Assembly: GCF_041449215.1 (NCBI RefSeq)
Contig: NZ_JBGNFV010000001.1
Location: 1,029,001 to 1,093,000 of the forward strand
DNA length: 64,000 nt
Reading direction: 5' to 3'
Source of the DNA: Roseivirga sp. BDSF3-8
Lineage (GTDB): Bacteria > Bacteroidota > Bacteroidia > Cytophagales > Cyclobacteriaceae
The notes beneath the pieces were generated by a model. The model ran no database searches, was not told the origin of the DNA, and worked only from the letters and a program-made list of their open reading frames with translations. How positions within the stretch are numbered: the stretch's first letter is position 1; the number at the start of each line of letters is the position of its first letter. Positions 16,193 to 24,636 of the stretch are shown one piece after another. The translations under genes were made by a program, and so were the position numbers.

Positions 16193-17074
16193 CTTTTCGA
16201 GAATATGCCTGAATAAAGGGATGTGTTCAGCAGCAATCATGTCTTCCTGAAGTAACTCCTTCAGTTTTTCCCCTGACACCCATCTGAGGTTCTCGATGTC
16301 ATCATTGGCCGAAGCCTCTCCACTAACGTATGGTGTAGTATATAGTAGAGTAATGATTTTATCACGTTCATTTCGGTAACGCCAGTCATCTACCCGCATA
16401 GACATCTGGTAGCTGAGAGCGCCACACTCCACACCAGTTTCTTCTTTTAACTCTCTGGCAGCAGCTTCTTCAAAGTGCGCATCCTCCGGATCTGAAAAGC
16501 CGCCGGGCAGCCTCCACTCCTGGGTGTAAGCCTTGCTTGCAATGAGCCATTCACTACCCTCATTACGATGTACGGCAATATCCACTGTAGCATAAACCTG
16601 AGGGTATAATTGCTGGTAGGCATATATAATACCTTTACGGAAGGCCTCTCCCTGAATCAACTCAGGTGAAAAGCCTTCTGCGGCTTCGGCATTATCAGAG
16701 TCCAGCTCAGGATTCAACTCCTCCGTTTTCCAGCTTCCTGTGTATCGTCCTGTAAGGGTGTCCGTCGTACCGTATAAGGTGAAGTCACCCGCTGCATCAC
16801 GTTCAGTAAGTAAACTCTCCAGCCTTGTGCTCCAGTCTTCTGCTTTTGGGGATTCTTTTAAACTGAGTACCGTGGCTTCAGGAAACACCTCACGGATCAT
16901 AGCCGAACGAACGGCTATAGAGAAGGGATCTCTCACACTTCCTTTCACGGGTGAGTCAGATAATACAACCCACACCTCTTCGTGACGGTGCCTGGTAAGC
17001 TTATAAAAATCCTCCTGGTCACCCGTAAGCCTAAGTATCTGCACGTTAGCAACCCATACGCCTATATCTTTCAT
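16184..17074 (-). CDS. NadM-like (degenerate nucleotidyltransferase) plus Nudix hydrolase fusion
   Basis: About 296 residues from the ATG at 17074; the frame extends to a TTG at 17104 but the ATG fits better. The N-terminal half resembles the nucleotidylyltransferase domain of bifunctional NMN adenylyltransferase/Nudix enzymes: EEVWVVLSDSPVKGSVRDPFSIAVRSAMIREVFPEA mirrors the family's RNPF-x-x-x-x-R-x-x-MI block. However, the nucleotide-binding GRFQPxHxGH motif is replaced by VANVQILRLTGDQ. The C-terminal half (about 145-296) is a Nudix domain with LPGGFSDPED and an RELKEETG helix. Adenylyltransferase activity is therefore doubtful; hydrolysis of ADP-ribose or a related nucleotide is likelier. 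Its neighbour is a PRPP synthetase paralog. Confidence 0.75.
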   Translation of the reverse strand: MKDIGVWVANVQILRLTGDQEDFYKLTRHRHEEVWVVLSDSPVKGSVRDPFSIAVRSAMIREVFPEATVLSLKESPKAEDWSTRLESLLTERDAAGDFTLYGTTDTLTGRYTGSWKTEELNPELDSDNAEAAEGFSPELIQGEAFRKGIIYAYQQLYPQVYATVDIAVHRNEGSEWLIASKAYTQEWRLPGGFSDPEDAHFEEAAARELKEETGVECGALSYQMSMRVDDWRYRNERDKIITLLYTTPYVSGEASANDDIENLRWVSGEKLKELLQEDMIAAEHIPLFRHILEKFA

Positions 17075-17127
17075 ATTACTATGTATCGGAATGTATGATG
17101 CCAACAGGCTATGGAATGAAAAGTTGT

Positions 17128-18024
17128 TTAGAACTTTACGATAACCCCTACATTAAGGACATTCTTCCACTGAACGGCAGGGCCTACATCATTAGGATCT
17201 TCATTGCGAATGACATCTATGTCATCATCATATATCAGTTGGGTGGTGAAACTGGTACTAAGCCACTCATTCACTTTCATAATAAAAAGGGTCTCCCAGT
17301 TCACGTCGATAAGGCCAAATGTCTCGTAGTCATTAAACAGGTTCAGTAAGGTGCTGAAGGTTACATTTTTAGCGATCTCTTTCTCGTAAGCAGCGGCAAA
17401 GTTCATACCTATCTGAGTGCGGACATTTTTTTCCGGGTCTACTCCATAGGCACCGGCAGTAGCCAGGGAATCGTTAAGCACAAAAGTCCACTTAGCAGTA
17501 GCAGGAGACAATGTGGCGCTGAATTTCTTTTTGGTGTAGGTAATACCTGGGCTGAAAAGGAGATAGCCGGGGGCCATAAATTCAGAGATCAGTTGTTTTT
17601 GCTCCAGGCCGTCCACATCTTCGGGAAAGTTATAGCCGGGTGCAAACTGAGTACGAAAATCAAATTTAGTAGACAGATGCCAGTGCTTGGTAAGCTTATA
17701 GCCATATTGAGAAATCAGGAGAATGGCATCATCCGACTTCCTTAGTTCGTTATCTCCCTGCTTGATAAGCCCATAGGCCAGTTGCAGGTCTGTTTGCCAC
17801 AGGTTACGATCATCCTCCATCTTGGCGAACGTATTAAAAATCCCCCCCAGGGAAATAGAGCTTTGGCCACCGCCTGCCCAGTTTGACAGGCTAACATTCG
17901 AAAAATTAAGAGCCACATCGCCACCTGTGATCCAGGTTGTATCTACCTCTTCCGTTGAGTCATCCTGCGCCCATACGGCAATCGGAAGAACCATCAGCAT
18001 AATAGCTGTAAAAAGCTTTTTCAT
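17128..18024 (-). CDS. DUF3078 outer-membrane-type protein
   Basis: 298 residues with a signal peptide (MKKLFTAIMLMVLPIAVWAQ). It then shows the DUF3078 hallmark W-x-x-GG-x-x-x-L-N-x-S-x-x-x-x-x-NWAGGGQ (about 31-54). The rest is alternating aromatic/polar strands (LWQTDLQLAYGLIKQG, WHLSTKFDFRTQFAPGYNF, FLSPGITYTKKKF) ending in a terminal aromatic (GVIVKF), as in small outer-membrane beta-barrels. Function unknown; the family is nearly confined to Bacteroidota. It follows the Nudix gene's start across about 50 bp and stands upstream of it on the same strand, so co-transcription is possible. Confidence 0.85.
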   Translation of the reverse strand: MKKLFTAIMLMVLPIAVWAQDDSTEEVDTTWITGGDVALNFSNVSLSNWAGGGQSSISLGGIFNTFAKMEDDRNLWQTDLQLAYGLIKQGDNELRKSDDAILLISQYGYKLTKHWHLSTKFDFRTQFAPGYNFPEDVDGLEQKQLISEFMAPGYLLFSPGITYTKKKFSATLSPATAKWTFVLNDSLATAGAYGVDPEKNVRTQIGMNFAAAYEKEIAKNVTFSTLLNLFNDYETFGLIDVNWETLFIMKVNEWLSTSFTTQLIYDDDIDVIRNEDPNDVGPAVQWKNVLNVGVIVKF

Positions 18025-18060
18025 GGGTAATAGTAATTCAGCGTAAAAGTATGAGGCAAA

Positions 18061-18094
18061 AATAAAAAAAGCCTCCCGTGGTGGAAGGCTTTTA
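18061..18094 (-). terminator. Intrinsic terminator of the lone receiver gene
   Basis: On the minus strand the hairpin AAAGCCTTCC...GGGAGGCTTTT, with one bulge, runs into TTTATTTT. It lies about 20 bp beyond the receiver-protein stop codon. Confidence 0.65.
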
Positions 18095-18114
18095 ATAGCT
18101 AAAATTTTTCTTGC

Positions 18115-18528
18115 TTAGGCGATGGTAGCCTTTATGTCATTGAGAGCGTTCTCAGTAAGCGGCTTGGTGATAAACTTAATGACATGATCATTATTCACGA
18201 TCTTGTCTATATCGCGCTTGTTATCTGAACTGGAAAGGATAATTACCTTACACTTATTTTTCACGGACTCATTAAATTTCTCAAACTCATACAGAAATAC
18301 GAATCCATCCACTATAGGCATATTGATATCGAGGAAAATGATATCGGGTAACCGCTCCGGGTTTTCTTTATTGGCCTCAAGGTACTCAAGAGCACTTTTA
18401 CCTGAGTTCTTTATTTCTACCTCTTTGGCAAATTTAGTTATCTCAATGATGCGCTTGCTTATAAAATTATCAGTGTCGTTATCATCGACAAGCATCACAA
18501 GATCTATGCTTTTGGTATCGGTTATCAT
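18115..18528 (-). CDS. Single-domain response regulator (receiver only)
   Basis: A 137-residue CheY-like receiver without an output domain. The acidic pair DD is at 15-16, the phospho-acceptor is Asp67 in IIFLDINMP, a Ser/Thr switch lies in VIILSSSDN (about 97-105), and the Lys of FITKPL is present, so all catalytic residues are retained. The N-terminal LVMLVDDNDTDNFISKRII pattern is typical of Bacteroidota lone receivers partnered with hybrid kinases. No kinase is adjacent. About 255 bp of non-coding sequence separates it from the lytic transglycosylase gene. Confidence 0.9.
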   Translation of the reverse strand: MITDTKSIDLVMLVDDNDTDNFISKRIIEITKFAKEVEIKNSGKSALEYLEANKENPERLPDIIFLDINMPIVDGFVFLYEFEKFNESVKNKCKVIILSSSDNKRDIDKIVNNDHVIKFITKPLTENALNDIKATIA

Positions 18529-18783
18529 CTAATCGCCCTTTATCTTTCTCTTTGAATCTCCTGTCAGAGGTATAATAAAGATCCCCCTGATTACTGTTTG
18601 TTCTATGTAGTATTGTTTCCCTTACTCAGAAGGGAAATATTCAAACACCTGTTTAAAATCACTGTATCAAAGATACGAACCTGACCCCATTATAAATGAA
18701 TTATCGTAAATAATCCTGATACGAGTAATAAAAACAGGACTATTTACAAAAAACAGGGGTTACTCTACGCAAATAATATCTTT

Positions 18784-20796
18784 CTATCGTGGTATATTTA
18801 ATTCCTTACCCACCGTTAGATCAAACTCTTTCATGTCATTCGCCTCCATCAGTTGTTGGAGGGTTATGTTGTATTTCCTGGCAATTCCATAGAGCGTTTC
18901 ACCAGCTTGAACAACATGAATTATGGACTTCACTTTATCAGATGGCTGTTTTACGTCAGGTTTTTTTACTATAAGCTCCTGGCCGGGCTTCAGGCCGTTG
19001 TCACCGAGATTATTCCACTTTTTAAGGTCATCTACCGTCACATTATAGCTTCGGGATATACCATAGAGCGTTTCGCCGGCCTGCACTGTATGCTTTTGTG
19101 CTGAATTGGTATTTTTAGGCAAGTTGGTTGACTCAACTTCCACCCACCTAACATCGCTTTCCTGGCCATTTTTACTCGCCTCACCTACTTGTTCCAACGC
19201 AGAATTTTCCGTATTCTCCTCAGATTCATCCTGAGGGTTTCCGCTCTCTTCATGGCCAGTTTGTGCCTCAATATCAGCTCCGGCAGGCTGCTGCGCCACA
19301 TCGGCATCCACACTTTCCGTAACCTCTTCGTATGTATCCTCTTCCTGAGAGGGGGGTGTGTTTTTAGAAATGGTGTGTTCCTGTAATCCGGTATTTTCTG
19401 AGATTTTATTTACCACCGGCCTGTCGATCGGGCGTGTTTCCTCCCCTGCATTTTCCACCTCTACATTTTTGACATTTCGGTACTGAACAGGCTCATCAGA
19501 TGGACGGGTAAACCGCATCCAAAGGACTCTTCCCGTCTTTAAAGGCACCGGCTCTCGTTCCCGGTTTTTTCTCAGCAGAGACTTCTCGCGGATTCCGTAT
19601 TTCTGTGATATGCTCCACCAGGTTTCTCCTGGCAATACCACATGCTGATAGACAGGGGCTTTCCCTTTTTTTCTTTTAAAATAATACACCTGCCCCGGCT
19701 CTATAGGCGTGGTGGCAGACATGTCATTATACCTGAGAAATCTATTCTCCGAAATGCCTCCCAGCAGACTCAGGCTCTCTATTGTAGCGCCGGAGCCAGC
19801 AACGGCAGCATCACGGCCGTTGGCTTCTAATCTCACTGAAGTGGATGATGCAGATGTGCGGTCATAGCCCTCTAGCTTAGGGAATGCCCCGGGATCATCT
19901 TTACCAAAGCGGGAGTCACTAAACCGGCTCTTCATATCCACCTTAGGCCTGGCCGGACGGCTGACATCGGCAATCACACGGGAAGGCTTATCACGCATAG
20001 GAAGGATCACTGCATAGACTTTATCATCAGGCACTTTACCCCGGCTAAGCCACTTGTTATACTCCTCCACCAGGTTATCATCCACACCGGTTTCCCTGCC
20101 AATATCTTTTAGCGACTTCCCCGCTCCACGCGTATATTCCACTAATTGATATGGGGGTTTTGATTTATACAATTCATCCTGGTAGGCTATCTTGTGGGCA
20201 AGAAACTTCAGAATATACCAGTGATCCTTTTTAGTAATAGTATACTTATCTGAGCCATAGTATTTTTCATTGGCCAGCTTCATAGCGCCACCCGCTCCCT
20301 GATGGTAAGAGAGCAGCGCATACACCCAGTTGTCAAAGTAATTGTTATTTCGCTTCAGGTACCGGGCGGCACCACGGGTAGCGGAAACGATATTCTTTCT
20401 CTCATCTACCGGTCCACTGATCCGGAGGCCTACTTCTTCTGCAGAGGGTTTCTTAAACTGCCAGAAACCAACAGCATCACTACTGGAGATCGCATCTGAC
20501 ACAAGAGAACTTTCCTGAATGACAAGAAACTTAAAATCCTCCGGAAGGCCCTCTTCACGAAAGATGCGTTCTATGATAGGAAAATACATATTGACCCGTT
20601 CCAGCTTCATATCAAGATACCGCCGGTTACGGTGAATGGCATCCACATCAGATTGGATAGTACGCCGTGCCGCATCATTGATCCTGAGATCCATACCGGC
20701 AAATTCGATACGCGAAGGCACTTTAGGCCCCTGTGCAAGTACTATTCCGGAAAAACAAAAAAGTGCTAGAAGTAGTAGAGAAAGCTTTTTATTCAT
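18784..20796 (-). CDS. Membrane/periplasmic lytic murein transglycosylase with three LysM domains (MltD-like)
   Basis: 670 residues with a signal peptide (about 1-21). An SLT domain covers about 85-220: the catalytic Glu is in FLVIQESSLVSDA, followed by AVGFWQFKKPSAEEVG and NNYFDNWVYALLSYHQGAGGA. A weak LysM lies at about 385-425 (HVVLPGETWWSISQKYGI), then a Glu/Asp/Ser/Thr-rich linker (about 450-560), then two strong LysM repeats (HTVQAGETLYGISRSYNVT and HVVQAGETLYGIARKYNIT) to the C-terminus. It cleaves peptidoglycan glycan strands with 1,6-anhydro product formation (family knowledge). Its start overlaps the stop of the upstream O-methyltransferase gene by 4 bp (ATGA), so the two are translationally coupled. 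Confidence 0.92.
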   Translation of the reverse strand: MNKKLSLLLLALFCFSGIVLAQGPKVPSRIEFAGMDLRINDAARRTIQSDVDAIHRNRRYLDMKLERVNMYFPIIERIFREEGLPEDFKFLVIQESSLVSDAISSSDAVGFWQFKKPSAEEVGLRISGPVDERKNIVSATRGAARYLKRNNNYFDNWVYALLSYHQGAGGAMKLANEKYYGSDKYTITKKDHWYILKFLAHKIAYQDELYKSKPPYQLVEYTRGAGKSLKDIGRETGVDDNLVEEYNKWLSRGKVPDDKVYAVILPMRDKPSRVIADVSRPARPKVDMKSRFSDSRFGKDDPGAFPKLEGYDRTSASSTSVRLEANGRDAAVAGSGATIESLSLLGGISENRFLRYNDMSATTPIEPGQVYYFKRKKGKAPVYQHVVLPGETWWSISQKYGIREKSLLRKNREREPVPLKTGRVLWMRFTRPSDEPVQYRNVKNVEVENAGEETRPIDRPVVNKISENTGLQEHTISKNTPPSQEEDTYEEVTESVDADVAQQPAGADIEAQTGHEESGNPQDESEENTENSALEQVGEASKNGQESDVRWVEVESTNLPKNTNSAQKHTVQAGETLYGISRSYNVTVDDLKKWNNLGDNGLKPGQELIVKKPDVKQPSDKVKSIIHVVQAGETLYGIARKYNITLQQLMEANDMKEFDLTVGKELNIPR

Positions 20797-21437
20797 CGTT
20801 TTCGCATCACCATAAGTCCATCACGCACCGGAAACAGGACATTTTCAACCCTCACATCTCTGTGGACCTTATCATTAAAGGCCATAATGGCTTCTGTGTC
20901 CTCATCCAGCTTTTTACGATTCTTTTCAAGAACCTTGCCACTCCAAAGCACATTATCGGCTATGATGAACCCTCCGGGACGTACATTGTCCACTGTTAGG
21001 TCAAAATAGTTGGCATAATTGACCTTATCGGCATCAATAAAAACCAGGTCCCACTCCTCATCAATAGCGGGAATTATGTCCAGTGCGTTACCGATGCGGT
21101 AATCCACCTTGTCGTTTACACCCGCTCTGGCCAGGTACCTGCGTACCATCTCCTCCAGTTCCTCGTTAACGTCTATCGTATATAACCTCCCGTCTTCCTG
21201 CAGCCCTTCAGCCAGGCACAGAGCTGAATAACCGGTATAAGTACCTACCTCCAGCACACGGTGCGGGCGTATCATATGTGAAAATGTACTAAGCACCCTA
21301 CCCTGCATATGCCCGCTGAGCATGCGAGGCTTGAGGATTTTTTCATTGGTTTCCCGGTTCAGGTCTTCCAGAAGTTCATCTTCCTGGTAGGTGTGTGCTT
21401 CTGCGTATTGGTTGAGTTCTTCGTCTAAAAATTCCAT
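20793..21437 (-). CDS. Class I SAM-dependent O-methyltransferase (caffeoyl-CoA/COMT-like family 3)
   Basis: 214 residues. Motif I VLEVGTYTGYSALCLAEGL (about 82-100), the LYTIDVNEELEEM motif, WDLVFIDADKVNYANYF with the metal-binding Asp of this family, and IIADNVLWSGKV are all present. It resembles the cation-dependent catechol/caffeoyl-CoA methyltransferases and YrrM-type tRNA hydroxyuridine methyltransferases (TrmR). The natural substrate cannot be fixed by sequence; TrmR-like tRNA modification is an attractive alternative. It is coupled by an ATGA overlap to the lytic transglycosylase and lies about 50 bp after the M16 peptidase gene on the same strand. Confidence 0.85.
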   Translation of the reverse strand: MEFLDEELNQYAEAHTYQEDELLEDLNRETNEKILKPRMLSGHMQGRVLSTFSHMIRPHRVLEVGTYTGYSALCLAEGLQEDGRLYTIDVNEELEEMVRRYLARAGVNDKVDYRIGNALDIIPAIDEEWDLVFIDADKVNYANYFDLTVDNVRPGGFIIADNVLWSGKVLEKNRKKLDEDTEAIMAFNDKVHRDVRVENVLFPVRDGLMVMRKR

Positions 21438-21487
21438 TAGTGATTGGGTCTTAGGGGACTAAACGAGCAAAAAGTACTTAAAGTCTG

Positions 21488-22720
21488 TCACTTGGGCAAA
21501 TAAGTAAGATAGCTAAGGGTACGCTCATTAAAAATTTCATTGGCCAGGTCCTGCAGGTGGGCTGAGCTCACATTTCTAATGGACATAAATACATCCTCCA
21601 GGCTATCAATACGATCGAGATCCAGCAGGCTTTTACCCATCATAAGCATAAAGTTCATATTGTTTTCCTCAGCCATGGCCAACTGCCCTATTAGCTGCTC
21701 CTTAGCCCGGTGAAGCTGCAGTGTCCCAAGGGGGACTTCCCTGAGTTTTTTCATCTCCTTAAGTACCAGCTTCATACTTTTGTTGACCTGGCGAGGCTCG
21801 GTGCCAAAAAACACACCAAACATACCGGTATCAGTGTAGGGGGTGTACGTAGCGTCCACCGAGTAGACGAACCCATACTTTTCCCTGAGTGCAAGATTGA
21901 GCCTGCTGTTCATTCCCGGCCCTCCCAGGATATTCAGCAACATAAAAAAGGGAAGGCGCTGATCGTCATCGGCGGCAAAAGCGGTACTTCCTATCGCGCA
22001 CTGTGCCTGGGTAAGCTCTCTATGTACTGTTTTATTATTTGGCTGATACCCCTTGAAAAGAACCCGGTCCGGCGCCGCGTTCATAGTAGGCACGTCCTTA
22101 ACGTATTTTTCTACCTGCCTGATGACCTTTTTCATTGGTAGCGGGCCTACACTGGAAAAAATAACCCTGCCGGTATTCATGTTTTCATGGATAAACCTAC
22201 GGAAGTCTTCCCGGTGAAAAGACCTCACGGTGTCTGCGGTACCAAGAATATTATGCCCAAGGGGATGACTGCCAAAAATAGAAATATCAAAGTCATCCTG
22301 TATAGCATCTTCCGGAGCATCATGATACATCGCCATCTCCTCCAGAATCACGCCCCGCTCTTTTTCTATCTGCTTTTCAGGAAAAATACTATCAAACGTA
22401 ATATCACTCAGCAGCTCTACGGCATTGCCGAAGTAATTATCCAGCACCGAGGCGTAAAAGCAAATTTTCTCCTTGCTGGTATAGGCATTAAGCTCTCCGC
22501 CTACGCTCTCCAGCCGGTTAATGATATGGAAGGCCTTTCTACGCTTGGTACCTTTAAAAGCCATATGTTCCCAAAAGTGAGCGATACCCTGCTGTTCGGG
22601 TTTTTCATCCCGGCTGCCAATATCCATAATGAAGCCACAGTGTACTATGCGGGTATTACTTACCTGCTTATGAACAATTCTAAGGCCGTTTGGTAGGGTA
22701 TATATTTCGTAATCTTCCAT
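21488..22720 (-). CDS. M16-family zinc peptidase (pitrilysin/processing-peptidase type)
   Basis: 410 residues from the ATG at 22720, where the reading EDYEIYTLPNGLRIVHKQ begins as in single-domain M16B enzymes; 21 extra upstream codons are unlikely to be translated. The inverted zinc motif reads HFWEH (in GIAHFWEHMAFKGT, about residue 49-53), with the third ligand Glu expected about 76 residues on, in the VILEEMAMYHD region. The C-terminal half carries the non-catalytic homologous fold with GPGMNSRLNLALREKYGFVYSV, a strongly conserved M16 signature. No signal peptide, so probably cytoplasmic. Leu to Trp in HFLEH is conservative. Confidence 0.92.
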   Translation of the reverse strand: MEDYEIYTLPNGLRIVHKQVSNTRIVHCGFIMDIGSRDEKPEQQGIAHFWEHMAFKGTKRRKAFHIINRLESVGGELNAYTSKEKICFYASVLDNYFGNAVELLSDITFDSIFPEKQIEKERGVILEEMAMYHDAPEDAIQDDFDISIFGSHPLGHNILGTADTVRSFHREDFRRFIHENMNTGRVIFSSVGPLPMKKVIRQVEKYVKDVPTMNAAPDRVLFKGYQPNNKTVHRELTQAQCAIGSTAFAADDDQRLPFFMLLNILGGPGMNSRLNLALREKYGFVYSVDATYTPYTDTGMFGVFFGTEPRQVNKSMKLVLKEMKKLREVPLGTLQLHRAKEQLIGQLAMAEENNMNFMLMMGKSLLDLDRIDSLEDVFMSIRNVSSAHLQDLANEIFNERTLSYLTYLPK

Positions 22721-22826
22721 TGCGTAAAAAATCCACCTGGGTGCCGGGTAGTACCGGTATGAGGAATTAAACGGCGCTACCAAATCAGGGGCGCAAAATT
22801 ACGAAATAAAGTATAAAAGGCAGGGA

Positions 22827-23294
22827 CTATTTTTTTGCAGGACCAAGCACGACCATACTCTCGGGATTTCCATACATAATGAGCAGGCGATCATCTTCCA
22901 TCTTGAATGACTGTCCCTGACTCAGGGCATGGTGAAACAGACGCTCCCACTGGGTAGGAAGCTGCCTGGTGGCACTCACGTCTCCCATATGGAAAGAATT
23001 TCGGTCATACACCTTGAGGTCACCCCATAGGCTATTAGGCCTGGCCTGAGACTGGTATTTTACCATGAGCGTATCAGCAATGAGACCAGCCACCCCAAAG
23101 TGAATTAAAATGGGTAATTCAGGATCAGGGTCTTGGTGAATAACAAGGCTATCACCAGCCCTCTCCACGAAATAAAGCACCTCAAAATCGCCCTGTAAAT
23201 TTTCAGGGTGTTCGTTGAGAGACTCTTTATCACAGGCTGAAAAAGAGAAAATCAGAAGTATGGATGCCACCACCCTTGGTATACTTTTTCTCAT
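22827..23294 (-). CDS. Putative lipoprotein, unknown function
   Basis: 155 residues from the ATG at 23294. The N-terminus MRKSIPRVVASILLIFSFSA followed by Cys is a lipobox-type signal (FSFSAC), so the mature protein is probably membrane-anchored. The remainder is acidic with beta-type patterning (FEVLYFVERAGDSLVIHQD, DRLLIMYGNPESMVVLGP). No family recognised. It lies divergent from the glycosyltransferase gene and about 100 bp upstream of the M16 peptidase gene. The nine codons upstream of the chosen start lack signal-peptide character. Confidence 0.6.
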   Translation of the reverse strand: MRKSIPRVVASILLIFSFSACDKESLNEHPENLQGDFEVLYFVERAGDSLVIHQDPDPELPILIHFGVAGLIADTLMVKYQSQARPNSLWGDLKVYDRNSFHMGDVSATRQLPTQWERLFHHALSQGQSFKMEDDRLLIMYGNPESMVVLGPAKK

Positions 23295-23475
23295 GCACTT
23301 AAAATAATAAATCACTTCCAAATCACCTAGCCTTCTCTTTTCTTAAAAGATAAATGAGGGTTTTCCCTACATTTTTTAAAAGTGTGAAAACAAAGGAAGT
23401 CTCAAACAAGATTAATTGTGTAGCTTGTCCGACTCTTTTAAGGGCACCTTTTGTACTTTTTTGCCATCTGTTCGC

Positions 23476-24636
23476 ATGAAAATAGGTTTCGACGCCAAAC
23501 GGGTATTCAAAAACTTTACCGGGCTGGGTAATTACAGCCGCTTCGTAGTTAGGGCTCTCGCACAGACTTTCCCTGAGAATGACTACCTGCTATACACCCC
23601 AAAGGTGGTATCACACCCCGACGTAAATACGATAAGGCAACTGGATAATGTGCATGTACGCACGCCAAACAGCATGGTGGCAAAGCTCAAAATGAGCAGT
23701 GTATGGCGTTCATACATGATGGGCTCGCTGGCAGACAAACAGGGAGCCGATATATTTCATGGCCTGAGTAATGAGCTACCTTTCAGGACAGGTTCACGCA
23801 TGAAGCAGGTAGTAACGATACACGATGTGCTATTCATGCGCTACCCTAATCTCTATAATCCGGTTGACCAGGAGATCTACAAGCGGAAAACAAAGCATGC
23901 CTGCAAGGTGGCGGACAGGATCATAGCGGTGAGCCAACAGACGGCAGATGACATAATTACCTACTTTGGTGAAAAATGGCGCAGTAAAATAGACGTGGTG
24001 TACCAGGGATGCCACCAGCAGTTTAAGCACGAATATGATCCCTACATCCTGCAACAGGTGAAAGACCATTACCGGCTTCCTGCTGACTTTTTACTAACCG
24101 TAGGCACTATGGAGCCGCGCAAAAATGCCATGCTGATCCTGAGGGCCCTTGAGATGTCCAAGCATAACCTTGACGTTCCCCTGGTGATTGCAGGCAAATC
24201 CACCGCCTATAAAAAGGAACTTGAGACCTTTATTAATATCAATAAGCTGAACAAACAGGTGATTTTCCTGGAAAACGTGCCTTTTTCAGACTTACCTAAG
24301 ATCTATCAACTGGCCAGGATTTTCATTTACCCGAGCCTGTTTGAAGGATTTGGCATTCCTATAGTAGAAGCACTGAATAGTAAGGTGCCCGTAATATCCA
24401 GTAAAGGCGGCTGCTTCGCCGAGGCCGGAGGCCCGGACAGCATGTATGTAGACCCGGAGTCTCCCGAGGAGCTGGGGCAAGCTATATTAAAAATACTGAA
24501 CAACCCCCAGGAGGCTAACCGGATGATAGACCATGGCCTGCACTATGCGGCAAACTTTGAGGAAGAAAGAATCGCTGCTGACCTGATGAGGGTATACCGG
24601 AAGCTAAGCCCGGAAGTAGCCGCTACTACCATTTGA
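23476..24636 (+). CDS. Glycosyltransferase family 4 (GT-B fold)
   Basis: 386 residues from the ATG at 23476 (MKIGFDAKRVFKNFTGLGNYSR, the usual GT4 N-terminus with the G-x-G-x-Y acceptor loop). The Rossmann C-domain has TVGTMEPRKN (about 203-212), VIAGKST, and the EX7E region FIYPSLFEGFGIPIVEALNSKVPVISS, followed by GG-x-x-x-EAGG. Such enzymes transfer mannose, glucose or related sugars onto lipid- or polysaccharide-linked acceptors in the cytoplasm. No polysaccharide cluster surrounds it, so the acceptor is unknown. Its 3' end overlaps the convergent subtilase gene by 11 bp. Confidence 0.9.
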   Translation: MKIGFDAKRVFKNFTGLGNYSRFVVRALAQTFPENDYLLYTPKVVSHPDVNTIRQLDNVHVRTPNSMVAKLKMSSVWRSYMMGSLADKQGADIFHGLSNELPFRTGSRMKQVVTIHDVLFMRYPNLYNPVDQEIYKRKTKHACKVADRIIAVSQQTADDIITYFGEKWRSKIDVVYQGCHQQFKHEYDPYILQQVKDHYRLPADFLLTVGTMEPRKNAMLILRALEMSKHNLDVPLVIAGKSTAYKKELETFININKLNKQVIFLENVPFSDLPKIYQLARIFIYPSLFEGFGIPIVEALNSKVPVISSKGGCFAEAGGPDSMYVDPESPEELGQAILKILNNPQEANRMIDHGLHYAANFEEERIAADLMRVYRKLSPEVAATTI

